Of a DNA stretch of 64,000 nucleotides, positions 9,481 to 18,759 are shown one piece after another. A program made the position numbers and the translations under genes. The notes below the pieces were generated by a model. It had not been told where the DNA came from. It saw only the letters and a list, made by a program, of their open reading frames with translations, and did no database searches. The stretch covers positions 992,001 to 1,056,000 of the forward strand of contig CBDEFX010000001.1 in assembly GCA_965237635.1 (NCBI GenBank). The letters are read 5' to 3'. Every line of letters starts with the position of its first letter. The stretch's first letter is position 1. This DNA is from CBDEFX01 sp965237635. Lineage in GTDB: Bacteria > Chloroflexota > Dehalococcoidia > Lucifugimonadales > CAUZJF01.

Positions 9481-9956
9481 CCCTGGGCCGCCAGGTCCTT
9501 TGACGTCTCTTCCAGGTTGGAGAGCTTCTTTAGCTTCTTGTTTGTCTCCTCGATCCATCTTGGCCGACACTGCCCGGCACTGTTGCTCCAGGCTCGCCAT
9601 TGTCCGTGGGTCTCTTTCATACTTGACGATGAACTCGCGCAACTTCTTGTCGAGTTCCGCTTTATGCCGTATCTGACGGACTCTCTGGAGGTTCGCGCCG
9701 CTGTCGGACCTGTGGGCCGTGGACTGGCCGCGCCGGAGTGTGGAATGGACGAAGCGGCGTCAGCACGAGTGGGAGGCGGAGGGCAATTATGCCACGCCGC
9801 CGTCGCCGTTCCATCCGCTTCTCACCTTCGCGCAGCGGCCGAACGGACGCGCCGGTACGGGCCTACGAGCTGGCCCAAGGTGCATCTCAGGTGTGAGTGT
9901 GCATTACAGATGGGATGTTGCGTCTTGGGTATCTATGGTTAACCTGGTTATAAGAC
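9481..9956. other. Decayed sequence, no intact gene
   Basis: Minus strand 9690-9490 encodes a coiled-coil fragment (KLREFIVKYERDPRTMASLE, then after a shift IEETNKKLKKLSNLEETSKD) that resembles a phage or recombinase tail but is frameshifted. Plus strand 9719-9964 encodes WTKRRQHEWEAEGNYATPPS, also a possible remnant. I see no complete gene here. Confidence 0.5.
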
Positions 9957-10077
9957 ATGACTGACCAGCCGGAAAGACTGTCCACCGACGAACTGCCGCC
10001 GGACTGTCCGGCCTGGGCCGGGGCGCTGTTTGGAGAGCTTGCGCTGGAGAGCGACCTGACCAGTTACCGCGTGGTCG
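9957..10077 (+). pseudogene. N-terminal gene fragment cut by IS1380-like element
   Basis: An ATG-initiated stretch (MTDQPERLSTDELPPDCPAW, then GALFGELALESDLTS) looks like a genuine N-terminus. It stops making sense at 10077, where the partial IS1380-like element begins. I do not recognise the family. Confidence 0.4.
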
Positions 10078-10626
10078 AGTCCAGATCAATGGTCAGGGGC
10101 CCGTCGCCGGGTCCCGCCCCGGCCTGCCAAGCCCGGGCCAACAGCTGGCGGCTCACGCGGTCGAGTTGACGGACATGCCCCCACCGGAAGCTGCGCAGGA
10201 AGGTCCCCAGGGTGGATGGCGCCTTGACCACGCAGCCTAGAACACCGACCGTTCCACCAGCGCCCAGCGCATCGGCGTCGTCGATGCAGTCGCCGCCTGC
10301 CAGCGCGGAAGCGACCAGCGTCAGCATCTTGTCCCCAGTGTTCGCCCGTCCCGGCGCTCCGCCGAGGTCAAGGTGATGGTCGACGAGTTCTCGCAGGCCC
10401 AGGTGCCGAGCGAGGGTGGCCGGCAGGAGCAGGCCCGCATTGGCCACCAGGCGATGGTCGTCAAAGAGGATGCGGATACGGTCGGGATTGTTCTGGAGCA
10501 GCATCTATTGGGTGCTCCTTGTTTCCGGGCGGGTTTCTGTTCCAAAACCATTAGCCCAGATTCACAGGAGCACCCTCTGGCTTCTTCAAGGGCTGTCCCC
10601 AAGGCCCTCCTTCGGTGGATTCGGGC
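10078..10626 (-). mobile_element. Partial, divergent IS1380-family element
   Basis: The first 145 residues of an IS1380 transposase (10504 to about 10078) plus one terminal repeat at the right. It is clearly divergent from the main family (for example LLQNNPDRIRILFDDHRLV in place of LPRNHPDRIQITFDDRRLV), so it is an older related element. It breaks off just after LDST, before the rest of the catalytic region. Confidence 0.85.
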
Positions 10627-10731
10627 TTACACAAGACCAAGCAGAGACCCACGATATTTTTCGGCAGGAGGCCCGAAATTAAGCATTTGAATCGAAGCCG
10701 TCATGCAATAAGGAACGGTTCATTCCCGCTT

Positions 10732-10836
10732 CCAGGTGTTGGGGGATACCCCACTTTTTTTATCAGGCGGCTAACAGCACCGAAACCTCGTGTTCCAGGT
10801 GTAGCTCGGCCCTCCCCCGTCTCCACCACGAACACG
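10732..10836 (-). repeat. Dispersed repeat A, copy 1
   Basis: About 105 bp that is the reverse complement of 36278-36381, almost identical over its length. It contains the short palindromic GGGGTATCCCC-type element and a run of seven T. It may be the remnant of a transposon end or a coding fragment (GAVSRLIKKVGYP on the 36-kb strand). Confidence 0.8.
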
Positions 10837-10840
10837 AAGA

Positions 10841-10878
10841 AGGACCCGCCTCAGGCATTGACTTTTTGGGCGGGTCCT
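10841..10878. terminator. Hairpin, possible terminator
   Basis: A perfect 10-bp stem AGGACCCGCC / GGCGGGTCCT with an 18-base loop that contains TTTTT. It lies between dispersed repeat A and the WD40 remnant; which transcript it would end is unclear. Confidence 0.4.
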
Positions 10879-10935
10879 CAAGCACGAGACCCGAGCGTCA
10901 CGAGGCCCTAGCGGGTTTCGGATGGGGCTTATCGA

Positions 10936-11276
10936 TCAGACTGCTGTCCTTGAACGGTGGACGGCGTCGGCAATGACCTCCTTTGACCAGGCCTCGGGAG
11001 TGAGGTCGAGGCGCTCATTGTGGCGCTCCACGAGCCTCTGGAGGCCACCCGGCGGACGAACACCGCCCGCTTGGCTCTCAAGGCAAAAACCGATGCTTGA
11101 CCCTTCGCGGGAGTCCCTGAAATTGGCCAAGCTCTCGCCGGTGGCAGCGTCATAAAGACGGACCAGCCGGGGGTTGAAGACCAATTGGGCGTCCGGAGAG
11201 ACCGCCAGATGAATGGCGCCGTCTTCGAAGGCCAGTACCTCCTTTCCCGCGTCCGCGTCGTAGATGTGTAGTCTAA
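10936..11276 (-). pseudogene. WD40/beta-propeller-like C-terminal fragment
   Basis: About 110 residues with propeller-blade character: IYDADAGKEVLAFEDG, then LAVSPDAQLVF and VRLYDAATGESLANF. The 5' part is missing because IS1380 copy 3 begins at 11277. The C-terminal half is less repeat-like and may be frameshifted. Such proteins usually make protein-protein contacts; the specific role is lost. Confidence 0.55.
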
Positions 11277-12997
11277 TCCCGAATCCACCGAAGGAGGGCG
11301 TCGGGTTAGCGTCCTGAGGCGGCAAGAAGGCGCTCCTGTGCTTCTGGGATAATGGTTTTGTAGCAAAAAACCGACCCCGGAAAAGGAGCACCCAGTAGAT
11401 GCTGCCACGCAACCACCCCGACCGGATCCAAATCACCTTCGACGACCGCCGCTTGGTGGCCAATGCCGGGCTGCTCCTTCCGGCCACCCTGGCGCGGCAC
11501 CTCGGCCTGCCCGAACTCGTCCGGCAGCGCCTCGACCTGGGCGATGCCCCGGGGCGGGCGAACACGAGCGACAAGATGATGACGCTGGTGGCGTCTGCGC
11601 TGGCTGGGGGCGACTGCATTGACGACGCCGATGTGTTGCGCACCGGGGGGACGGCCTGCACCCTGGGCGGCACGGTCAAGGCGCCATCCACCCTGGGCAC
11701 CTTCCTGCGCAGCTTCCGGTGGGGCCACGTCCGTCAACTCGACCGGGTGAGCCGCGAGTTGCTGGCCCGGGCTTGGCAGGCCGGGGCGGGACCCGGCGAC
11801 GGGCCCCTGACCATTGACCTGGACTCCACCATCTGCGAGACCTACGGACTGGCCAAGGAGGGCGCCCGCCACCACGGCTATACCGGCAAGCGGGGCTACC
11901 ACCCGCTGCCGGCCATCGCCGCCGGCACCGGAGACGTGCTGATGTCCCGGCTGCGCGAGGGCCGGGCCAACACCGCCCGCGGCGCCGCCCACTTCCTGCG
12001 GGAGACGGTGGGACGGGTGCGCTACGCCGGGGCCGACGGACGACTCACGCTACGGGCCGACAGCGGGTTCTACACTCATGGCGTGGTATCCGTCTGCCGC
12101 AAGATGGATGTCCGCTTCTCCATCACCATCCGCCAGCACAAAAGCCTGCACAATCTCATCGAGGCGATACCCGAAGATGCCTGGACGCCGATTCCTTACT
12201 GGATGGACGGTGCCGCCGATGTGGCCGAGACCACCTGCACCCCCTTCCAGGCCGAGGCGGACGCCGCGCCGGTACGGCTCATCGTCCGGCGGGTGAAGCC
12301 GACGCCCGGTTCCCAACTGGCCCTCTTCGCCAAATACAGCTATCATGGCTTCATCACCGACCGGGACGGGGAGTTGCTCGAACTGGAGGCTGACCATCGC
12401 CGCCACGCCGAGATCGAGAATGCCATACGCGACCTCAAGTACGGCGTCGGGCTGAACCATCTCCCCTCGGGCCGCTTCGCCGCCAACGGCGCCTGGCTGG
12501 CCGTCCAGACGATGGCCCACAACCTGGCCCGCTGGACGGCGCGGATCGGTCTGGGAGAGCGGATAGCCACCACCAAGACCCTCCGGCGGCGGTTCTTCTC
12601 CCTGGCCGGACGGCTCACCCGCTCGGCACGCCGGTTGACCCTGCATCTTCCGGATCGCTGGCCTTGGGCTGAGAAGTTCAGCCGCGCCTTGGCCCGGCTG
12701 CGAGCCATTCCACTCCCAGCCTGACGGCACCGTCGGCGACCGACCCACCCACCGGACAACCGAAGATCCCCGCAGACTCGTGCCAGCCCGGTCCGAGAGA
12801 GTTCCCTGCTGCGTATTCTCTCGCCATCCCGCGCATCGCAGCTCCCGCAGACGGCCATAGGGGCCCCTGTGCGGCGATGAAGACCGTCCGCCGACCTCCC
12901 TACCCCAAATGGAACCCAGGCTATTTCCCCTGTAGCTCCCTCACCCCCCTTCCGCTTTCCTCACGCCGTCCATCGGTGTCCTTCGGTGGATTCGAGC
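11277..12997 (+). mobile_element. IS1380-family element, copy 3 (intact)
   Basis: Same 1.72-kb element. Its left end truncates the WD40-like gene and its right end removed the 5' part of a mazE-like gene, so it sits at the junction of two broken genes. The right terminal repeat has one mismatch (GGATTCGAGC). Confidence 0.9.
11399..12724 (+). CDS. IS1380-family transposase
   Basis: Intact 441-residue DDE transposase with all three catalytic positions (DLDSTICETYG, ADSGFYTHG, EIENAIRDLKYG). The start ATG at 11399 follows GGAAAAGGAGCACCCAGTAG. Same protein sequence as the copy at 7731-9056. Confidence 0.93.
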   Translation: MLPRNHPDRIQITFDDRRLVANAGLLLPATLARHLGLPELVRQRLDLGDAPGRANTSDKMMTLVASALAGGDCIDDADVLRTGGTACTLGGTVKAPSTLGTFLRSFRWGHVRQLDRVSRELLARAWQAGAGPGDGPLTIDLDSTICETYGLAKEGARHHGYTGKRGYHPLPAIAAGTGDVLMSRLREGRANTARGAAHFLRETVGRVRYAGADGRLTLRADSGFYTHGVVSVCRKMDVRFSITIRQHKSLHNLIEAIPEDAWTPIPYWMDGAADVAETTCTPFQAEADAAPVRLIVRRVKPTPGSQLALFAKYSYHGFITDRDGELLELEADHRRHAEIENAIRDLKYGVGLNHLPSGRFAANGAWLAVQTMAHNLARWTARIGLGERIATTKTLRRRFFSLAGRLTRSARRLTLHLPDRWPWAEKFSRALARLRAIPLPA

Positions 12998-13000
12998 TTA

Positions 13001-13225
13001 GAGGCGATTGAGGAGGAGCGCAAGGCAATCGGAGAAAGCCGGAGTGCGTTCTTCCGCCGCGCTGTGGAAGCCTTCCTCCGCCAGCAGAGAGATCGGAAAT
13101 TAGACGAGCTGTATATACGGGGATACTCGGATAGCCCAGAGACTTCCGACGAGGTAGAAGGGGCGCTCAATGCAGGTCTGGTAAGCCTCGCGCAGGAGCC
13201 GTGGAATGGGGGTGACGACGAGTGA
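13001..13225 (+). pseudogene. mazE: MazE-like antitoxin, 5' end lost to IS1380
   Basis: The remaining 75 residues (LEAIEEERKAIGESRSAFFR to the acidic tail GALNAGLVSLAQEPWNGGDDE) match the second half of the RHH DNA-binding domain plus the toxin-binding tail of a MazE-type antitoxin. The N-terminus is replaced by the IS1380 copy 3 end. The stop overlaps the mazF start by four bases (ATGA), the usual antitoxin-toxin coupling. A short product driven from the IS cannot be excluded but would lack the N-terminal beta strand used to bind DNA. Confidence 0.75.
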
Positions 13226-13425
13226 AACGAGGTGAGGTGTGGTGGGCAAGTCTGCCAAGACCCGCAGGGCGTCGACCCGTGCTACTGCTCTCCCGCGACT
13301 CAGCGTATCAGGTCCGTCGCCTCGTGACCGTAGCGCCCGTCACTACACGGGTCCGTCACATTCCGACAGAGGTGCAACTGGGACCGGAGGACGGCCTTTC
13401 GCGCCCGTGTGTGGCCAATCTTGAT
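13222..13425 (+). pseudogene. mazF: MazF toxin, 5' part (interrupted by two IS1182)
   Basis: MKRGEVWWASLPRPAGRRPV is the characteristic MazF N-terminus, followed by VTVAPVTTRVRHIPTEVQLG and ending in CVANLD. MazF is an mRNA interferase. The frame then enters IS1182 and stops. The missing C-terminal part lies at 17403-17516. Joined at the duplicated TTGAT the two parts give a normal toxin of about 105 residues (CVANLDTLVTVPKNSL). Confidence 0.85.
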
Positions 13426-15409
13426 TCCCTCACAAAAAGGCCTGTTTGAGATGAACCCTGGCGTGCGAAGGGGCCTGGAAGGGAGGAGGCCACGGGATGC
13501 CGGCTGCTGGCCTCACCGCACCATCTGCCGCGCTCAGGACAAGCGTGATCCCGTTGCGGTACCCATTCCGTGGCTCAGGGCACCCGGTGGAAGTTGTGGA
13601 GCGGCGCCCTCATGCGGCCGCGACCGCAGGTACCGTCCCGACCGCCCGCTGAGCCGTGTTCTCCATCTCCACCAGGCGTGCATGGACCATCCGCTTGAAG
13701 TTGCACGCCAACGCCTTCAGGTAGACGGCAAGCCGCACCCGACGGCCCCCTCGCACCCGCAAGCGCCCAAGCCCGTGGGCGCGCTTCAGCTCGGAGTTCG
13801 TTCCCTCGATCCCGGCCCTTATGTCATACCGCTTGCGCCACTCCTCGGTGGCCTCGGCCCTCCGGCGCCGCTCGATGTTCACCTTCACCAGGTCCGCCTT
13901 GAGAACGTAGGCCCCCGCACGCCGGTCCAGCTTCACTGGGCAACGGGACCGCAAGGGGCAGGGCTCGCATGTTGTCCCGGCAAAGTGGACCTCTACCCGC
14001 TCCGGCGCATCCTCCAACTCGTACTCCTCGATGGACGGGTGGCCGGCGGGGCACACCGTGGCCTGCTCCCCTGTGACGTCGATCTGGAAGTCCGCGGCGG
14101 TGAGCGGCGGTGGTCCGTCACGCTCTCCTTCGTGCGAGTTCCCCGGCGCCGACCCCGCCACCGGGCTCACCAGTTCCGTTCCCCGGCGCGAGGCTTCGAA
14201 GGCGTTGCGGCCCGACCCATACGCCGTGTCGACGAAGAGCTCGTCCGGTCGGACCTTCCGCTCCGCGAGCCCGTCAACGACCGGCACGCTCACGTCGGTG
14301 TCGCTCCCACTCGAGGGGGTCACCTCCACGTGGGTGATGAGCTGGGTGGCGTTCTCCTCGTGGCAGGTCTCCGCCACCTGCACCTCGTACCCCTTCCCCT
14401 TGTGGCCGCTGTAGGTCACATCCGGGTCGTGGGGCGATTGCAGCGAGTCGGCGGACACCTGCTTCGGGTCCTTCAGGGCCACGGGCACCTTGCATTCCCC
14501 AGCATCGTCGTCATCGTCCCCGGGGCGCCCGTCCCGGTGTTTGCCCACATGGCACTGCTCCCGCAGCAGCCGCTCCAGCAGCCGGTACTCCTCCAGCTGG
14601 GCAGCAGTCGTGCCACGGAACCGGTCCACCAACCGGTAGAGGTCCCGGGCACAGACCGAAAAGCGTCGCCGACCCTCCCCCGTGTGGGCGTCCTCGTAGT
14701 GGGTCGCCTCGTCTTCTTCCTTCAAATAGCGCCCCAGGAGGCCCTCCGGAACCACAGGGCGAAGCTCTGGGTGCTCCCAGCGCAAGGCCCGCAGGAACAA
14801 CCGCATCGTCTCACAGAACAGGCCCAGCCGGGTGAGTGTAGCGATGTTGCTCATGATGTGGGTGGAGTCCAACCGTTGCTTTCCGGTGCGTATGCCCAGC
14901 GCCTGGATGATCCGGTCCGTGGTCTCCCGGAAAGCCAGCCGGCCACCATCGTGCTGCATCAGGCGAACTCGGAAGTTGTGGAGGGTCTTCTGGGGCAGGT
15001 GGGTCTCCTCGATGTCCAGCCGCAGGGCGTGGTGCCAGAGCAGGTTGAACTCTAGCTGCTCCAGGGCTTCACCGTCGGTGAGGTTGAACATCTCTTTGAG
15101 AAGGTGGACCCCGAGGACGGTCTGCACCGCTCGGTTGGGACGGCCGTTGTCCGCGCAGTACATCGGAGCAAAGAGCTCCTCGTCAATCAGGGGGAGCGCC
15201 TCGTTTCGGAAAACCTCGGCCCAACTCCCCTCCAGGCGCTTAGCCTTCTTCGGCGTCACCAGAAACTGGGACTGCCAGAGGCTCTCTTGCGGGTCTCGCG
15301 CTCGGAACATCCTCCCCTCCCTCGCCCGGGCGCGGCCCCAACGCCCTTTCCCCACATTATCCTCCCATTGCCCCCGGAGGACGAGGGGTTTTTACGAGGG
15401 AATCAATGT
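13426..15409 (-). mobile_element. IS1182-family element, copy 1
   Basis: About 1.98 kb with inverted ends CCCTC(A/G)(C/T)AAAAA type. It inserted into mazF and is followed directly by a second copy in the same orientation. TTGAT occurs at 13421-13425, 15410-15414 and 17398-17402, which fits a target duplication, although TTGATT also resembles the element's own end, so the exact boundary could shift by a few bases. Confidence 0.87.
13610..15310 (-). CDS. IS1182-family transposase
   Basis: A 566-residue DDE transposase. N-terminal domain (RNEALPLIDEELFAPMYCAD, then GVHLLKEMFNLTDGEALEQ) is the IS1182 type. Catalytic Asp in RLDSTHIMSN, second Asp in FVDTAYGSGRNA, a Cys-rich segment (CEPCPLRSRC) and the Glu in EGTNSELKRAHGLGR. 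A longer reading to 15355 is possible, but MFRARDPQESLWQ at 15310 matches the second copy. Confidence 0.93.
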   Translation of the reverse strand: MFRARDPQESLWQSQFLVTPKKAKRLEGSWAEVFRNEALPLIDEELFAPMYCADNGRPNRAVQTVLGVHLLKEMFNLTDGEALEQLEFNLLWHHALRLDIEETHLPQKTLHNFRVRLMQHDGGRLAFRETTDRIIQALGIRTGKQRLDSTHIMSNIATLTRLGLFCETMRLFLRALRWEHPELRPVVPEGLLGRYLKEEDEATHYEDAHTGEGRRRFSVCARDLYRLVDRFRGTTAAQLEEYRLLERLLREQCHVGKHRDGRPGDDDDDAGECKVPVALKDPKQVSADSLQSPHDPDVTYSGHKGKGYEVQVAETCHEENATQLITHVEVTPSSGSDTDVSVPVVDGLAERKVRPDELFVDTAYGSGRNAFEASRRGTELVSPVAGSAPGNSHEGERDGPPPLTAADFQIDVTGEQATVCPAGHPSIEEYELEDAPERVEVHFAGTTCEPCPLRSRCPVKLDRRAGAYVLKADLVKVNIERRRRAEATEEWRKRYDIRAGIEGTNSELKRAHGLGRLRVRGGRRVRLAVYLKALACNFKRMVHARLVEMENTAQRAVGTVPAVAAA

Positions 15410-15423
15410 TGATTCCCTCGTAA
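15394..15423. repeat. Perfect palindrome at the IS1182-IS1182 junction
   Basis: Arms TACGAGGGAATCAA and TTGATTCCCTCGTA separated by TG: 14-bp perfect inverted repeat made by the abutting right end of copy 1 and left end of copy 2. Confidence 0.9.
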
Positions 15424-17397
15424 CAAGGCCTGTTTGAGATGAGCCCTGGCGTGCGAAGGTGGTCTGGAGCGGAGGAGGCCACGGGATGCCGGCTGCTGGC
15501 CTCACCGCACCATCTGCCGCGCTCAGGACAAGCGTGATCCCGTTGCGGTACCCATTCCGTGGCTCAGGGCACCCGGTGGAAGTTGTGGAGCGGCGCCCTC
15601 ATGCGGCCGCGACCGCAGGTACCGTCCCGACCGCCTGCTGAGCCGTGTTCTCCATCTCCACCAGGCGTGCATGGACCATCCGCTTGAAGTTGCACGCCAA
15701 CGCCTTCAGGTAGACGGCAAGCCGCACCCGACGGCCCCCTCGCACCCGCAAGCGCCCAAGCCCGTGGGCGCGCTTGAGCTCGGAGTTCGTTCCCTCGATC
15801 CCGGCCCTTATGGCATACCGCTTGCGCCACTCCTCGGTGGCCTCGGCCCTCCGGCGCCGCTCGATGTTTACCTTCACCAGGTCCGCCTTGAGGACGTAGT
15901 CCCCCGCACGCCGGTCCAGCTTCACTGGGCAACGGGACCGCAAGGGGCAGGGCTCGCATGTTGTCCCGGCAAAGTGGACCTCTACCCGCTCCGGCGCATC
16001 CTCCAACTCGTACTCCTCGATGGACGGGTGGCCGGCGGGGCACACCGTGGTCTGCTCCCCTGTGACGTCGATCTGAAAGTCCGCGGCGGTGAGCGGCGGT
16101 GGTCCGTCACGCTCTCCTTCGTGCGAGTTCCCCGGCGCCGACCCCGCCACCGGGCTCACCAGTTCCGTTCCCCGGCGCGAGGCTTCGAAGGCGTTGCGGC
16201 CCGACCCATACGCCGTGTCGGCGAAGAGCTCGTCCGGTCGGACCTTCCGCTCCGCGAGCCCGTCAACGACCGGCACGCTCACGTCGGTGTCGCTCCCACT
16301 CGAGGGGGTCACCTCCACGTGGGTGATGAGCTGGGTGGCGTTCTCCTCGTGGCAGGTCTCCGCCACCTGCACCTCGTACCCCTTCCCCTTGTGGCCGCTG
16401 TAGGTCACATCCGGGTCGTGGGGCGATTGCAGCGAGTCGGCGGACACCTGCTTCGGGTCCTTCAGGGCCACGGGCACCTTGCATTCCCCAGCATCGTCAT
16501 CATCGTCCCCCGGGCGCCCGTCCCGGTGTTTGCCCACATGGCACTGCTCCCGCAGCAGCCGCTCCAGCAGCCGGTACTCCTCCAGCTGGGCAGCAGTCGT
16601 GCCATGGAACCGGTCCACCAGCCGGTAGAGGTCCCGGGCACAGACCGAAAGGCGTCGCCGACCCTCCCCCGTGCGGGCGTCCTCGTAGTGGGTCGCCTCG
16701 TCTTCTTCCTTCAAATAGCGCCCCAGGAGGCCCTCCGGAACCACAGGGCGAAGCTCTGGGTGCTCCCAGCGCAAGGCCCGCAGGAACAACCGCATCGTCT
16801 CACAGAACAGGCCCAGCCGGGTGAGTGTAGCGATGTTGCTCATGATGTGGGTGGAGTCCAGCCGTTGCTTTCCGGTGCGTATGCCCAGCGCCTGGATGAT
16901 CCGGTCCGTGGTCTCCTGGAAAGCCAGCCGGCCACCATCGTGCTGCATCAGGCGAACTCGGAAGTTGTGGAGGGTCTTCTGGGGCAGGTGGGTCTCCTCG
17001 ATGTCCAGCCGCAGGGCGTGGTGCCAGAGCAGGTTGAACTCTAGCTGCTCCAGGGCTTCACCGTCGGTGAGGTTGAACATCTCTTTGAGAAGGTGGACCC
17101 CGAGGACGGTCTGCACCGCCCGGTTGGGACGGCCGTTGTCCGCGCAGTACATCGGAGCAAAGAGCTCCTCGTCAATCAGGGGGAGCGCCTCGTTTCGGAA
17201 AACCTCGGCCCAACTTCTCTCCAGGCGCTTAGCCTTCTTCGGCGTCACCAGGAACCGGGACTGCCAGAGGCTCTCTTGCGGGTCTCGTATTCGGAACATC
17301 CTCCCCTCCCTCGGCCAGGCGCAGCGCCCACGACCTTTTATTACATTATCCCCACCTTGCCCCAGGCTGGCGAGGGGTTTTTACGAACAAATCAATG
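15415..17397 (-). mobile_element. IS1182-family element, copy 2 (tandem)
   Basis: About 1.98 kb, head-to-tail with copy 1 and nearly identical, with a few substitutions (for example GAGGG versus GAACA near the right end), so the pair probably arose by two insertions rather than very recent slippage. It separates the two halves of mazF. Confidence 0.87.
15599..17299 (-). CDS. IS1182-family transposase
   Basis: Intact 566-residue copy of the protein at 13610-15310 with about a dozen substitutions, all three catalytic residues retained (RLDSTHIMSN, FADTAYGSG, EGTNSELKRAHG). Confidence 0.93.
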   Translation of the reverse strand: MFRIRDPQESLWQSRFLVTPKKAKRLERSWAEVFRNEALPLIDEELFAPMYCADNGRPNRAVQTVLGVHLLKEMFNLTDGEALEQLEFNLLWHHALRLDIEETHLPQKTLHNFRVRLMQHDGGRLAFQETTDRIIQALGIRTGKQRLDSTHIMSNIATLTRLGLFCETMRLFLRALRWEHPELRPVVPEGLLGRYLKEEDEATHYEDARTGEGRRRLSVCARDLYRLVDRFHGTTAAQLEEYRLLERLLREQCHVGKHRDGRPGDDDDDAGECKVPVALKDPKQVSADSLQSPHDPDVTYSGHKGKGYEVQVAETCHEENATQLITHVEVTPSSGSDTDVSVPVVDGLAERKVRPDELFADTAYGSGRNAFEASRRGTELVSPVAGSAPGNSHEGERDGPPPLTAADFQIDVTGEQTTVCPAGHPSIEEYELEDAPERVEVHFAGTTCEPCPLRSRCPVKLDRRAGDYVLKADLVKVNIERRRRAEATEEWRKRYAIRAGIEGTNSELKRAHGLGRLRVRGGRRVRLAVYLKALACNFKRMVHARLVEMENTAQQAVGTVPAVAAA

Positions 17398-17402
17398 TTG
17401 AT

Positions 17403-17516
17403 ACCCTGGTCACTGTCCCCAAGAATAGCCTTCAGGAGCGCATTACTATCCTAAGCGAGGATAAACGACGAGCCTTTGAAGCCGCGATCCATTTTGCCCT
17501 CGGTCTGGATTCATAG
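17403..17516 (+). pseudogene. mazF: MazF toxin, 3' part
   Basis: In the mazF frame this reads TLVTVPKNSLQERITILSED followed by KRRAFEAAIHFALGLDS and a stop. That is the standard MazF C-terminus (alpha helix after VPKxxL, then ALGL). It completes the gene interrupted at 13425. Confidence 0.87.
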
Positions 17517-17744
17517 CTTAAGATCGACTAAGGCCAGCCCCTCCCTCGCCGGCAACCACTGGTAAGTACGCATCCGACCCGGCCCTCTCTCATACACCTC
17601 GGCGACAACCTATGGCAGGGACAACAGCGTCGAGGATGCTCCTTGATCCATGGCGTGATCCCGCTCGACAGCGGGCTAACCATCTAATATGACCGTGAGT
17701 CGTGTCCCAACAGCCGATATTGGACATCAGCGCTAAAAACTGAG

Positions 17745-18124
17745 GTGTGCCGATTGGACGTCATAAGCGTAGCCCTGGCGATAGCCTTGACCGCGGCCGT
17801 ACTGCTACTCTGGCTTGTCTTCAGCATGTGGCGCAAAGCGTTATCTGACCTGAAGGCCTCCCGATTCAGCAGCAAGAGCCTAAGCTCGAAATACGGAAAA
17901 TTACTGAGCAGTTCATGCCCTTCGTTCCCGATTACCCGTAGGACCCGCAGCGGTTCCGATTTATCGGCTCGCCGATAGACGGCGTCCAGTTTGAGGAAGA
18001 CAAAGTAATTCTTGTAGAGTTCAAGACGGCAACCAGCAGGCTGACGGCAGGACAACGCGCGATCAGAGACCAGGTCCGGAACGGCCAGGTGGAGTTCGAG
18101 GAATTCCGGCTAGAGTCAGAGTAG
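17745..18124 (+). pseudogene. Holliday junction resolvase-like protein, pseudogene
   Basis: The first 50 residues contain one membrane helix (VISVALAIALTAAVLLLWLV) and KSLSSKYGKL. After a frameshift near 17900 the frame continues as TEQFMPFVPDYP-*-DPQRFRF, with TAG for the expected Tyr near 17938, then GSPIDGVQFEEDKVILVEFK and QVRNGQVEFEEFRLESE. This order matches the membrane-anchored Holliday-junction-resolvase-related endonuclease family (PF10107 type, with E-F-K as its nuclease motif). One shift and one stop make it non-functional. Confidence 0.75.
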
Positions 18125-18759
18125 CCCGATCGGCAAGTCTTCATCGGCGCATCGGGGACAGTGTCCTTCCCACAAAAAATAGCGACGACTATCGGGCCGT
18201 AGAGACGCCCCGCCGGGGCGTCTCCACTCGGCGAGAACGCTCGTCTGCGGCCGTCACCGCTCGCGGCAACCAAAGAAACACCAATTTTGCGCATATCACG
18301 AGGATATTGAGAATGTTTGCCCTTAAAGCCAGAACGGCCGTTCTATATAATGAATATGAGAGCTGTGGTCCTCCGGTGTTCTATCGGTGTTCCATCGGTT
18401 ACATAAGTGTTCCACGCATCTATAGCTGAGTGGGACATAATGGGCGAGAATGGGACACTTTTTTAAGTGTGCCTCCAGTGACGACCCCACCAGAATCCTC
18501 GGCTCCGGCTCACAATCGTCCATGCCGGTTGCCTCCGGCGCCCCCATGGATGAAAATGGGCCGAACTCTTATCCCTTCTCCACCGCTTCGGGGGAGAAGG
18601 CTAGAGCCTGCCCTGAGTCCATCGAAGGGATGAGGGGGCTTCCGCCTGTTACAGCGCTATTTTCATACCAAGACATACTTGCTCTCGGTCGTACATCGAC
18701 CCGGTTCATCGAAATGGCCACCGCTTAATGCCCCAACGTAGACCAAAGGGAACGCTGAG
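18125..18759. other. Gene-free stretch with repeats
   Basis: No supported coding region. It contains dispersed repeat B (18373-18470), an A+T-rich patch, and a REP-like CCCTTCTCC...GGGAGAAGG hairpin around 18574-18638 of the kind also seen at 22339-22381, 28596-28630 and 35295-35335. The last 15 bases hold the ribosome site of the first ABC gene (AAAGGGA, then TTG). Confidence 0.6.
18373..18470 (-). repeat. Dispersed repeat B, copy 1
   Basis: On the minus strand AAAAAAGTGTCCCATT begins a segment similar to 28674-28717 and carries several copies of an 8-mer: GTGTCCCA and ATGTCCCA in one direction, then TGGAACAC twice and TAGAACAC in the other. The arrangement resembles a degraded transposon end or a multi-site protein-binding region. 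Confidence 0.6.

Larger units (their letters stand above)
10627..10935. other. Intergenic stretch with a dispersed repeat and a hairpin
   Basis: No convincing gene. It contains the roughly 105-bp repeat shared in inverted orientation with 36278-36381 and a GC-rich hairpin at 10841-10878. The rest (10627-10730) shows nothing I can interpret. Confidence 0.6.

Noticed and set aside
9517..9942. 141-residue plus-strand frame
   Set aside because: Mixed remnants and antisense coiled-coil sequence; no coherent domain.
15671..17044. Long plus-strand frames (up to 548 residues) opposite the IS1182 transposases
   Set aside because: Composition is that of antisense translation; the minus-strand frames carry DDE motifs.
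17684..18055. 123-residue minus-strand frame
   Set aside because: Opposes the Holliday-junction-resolvase-like pseudogene, which explains the sequence on the plus strand.
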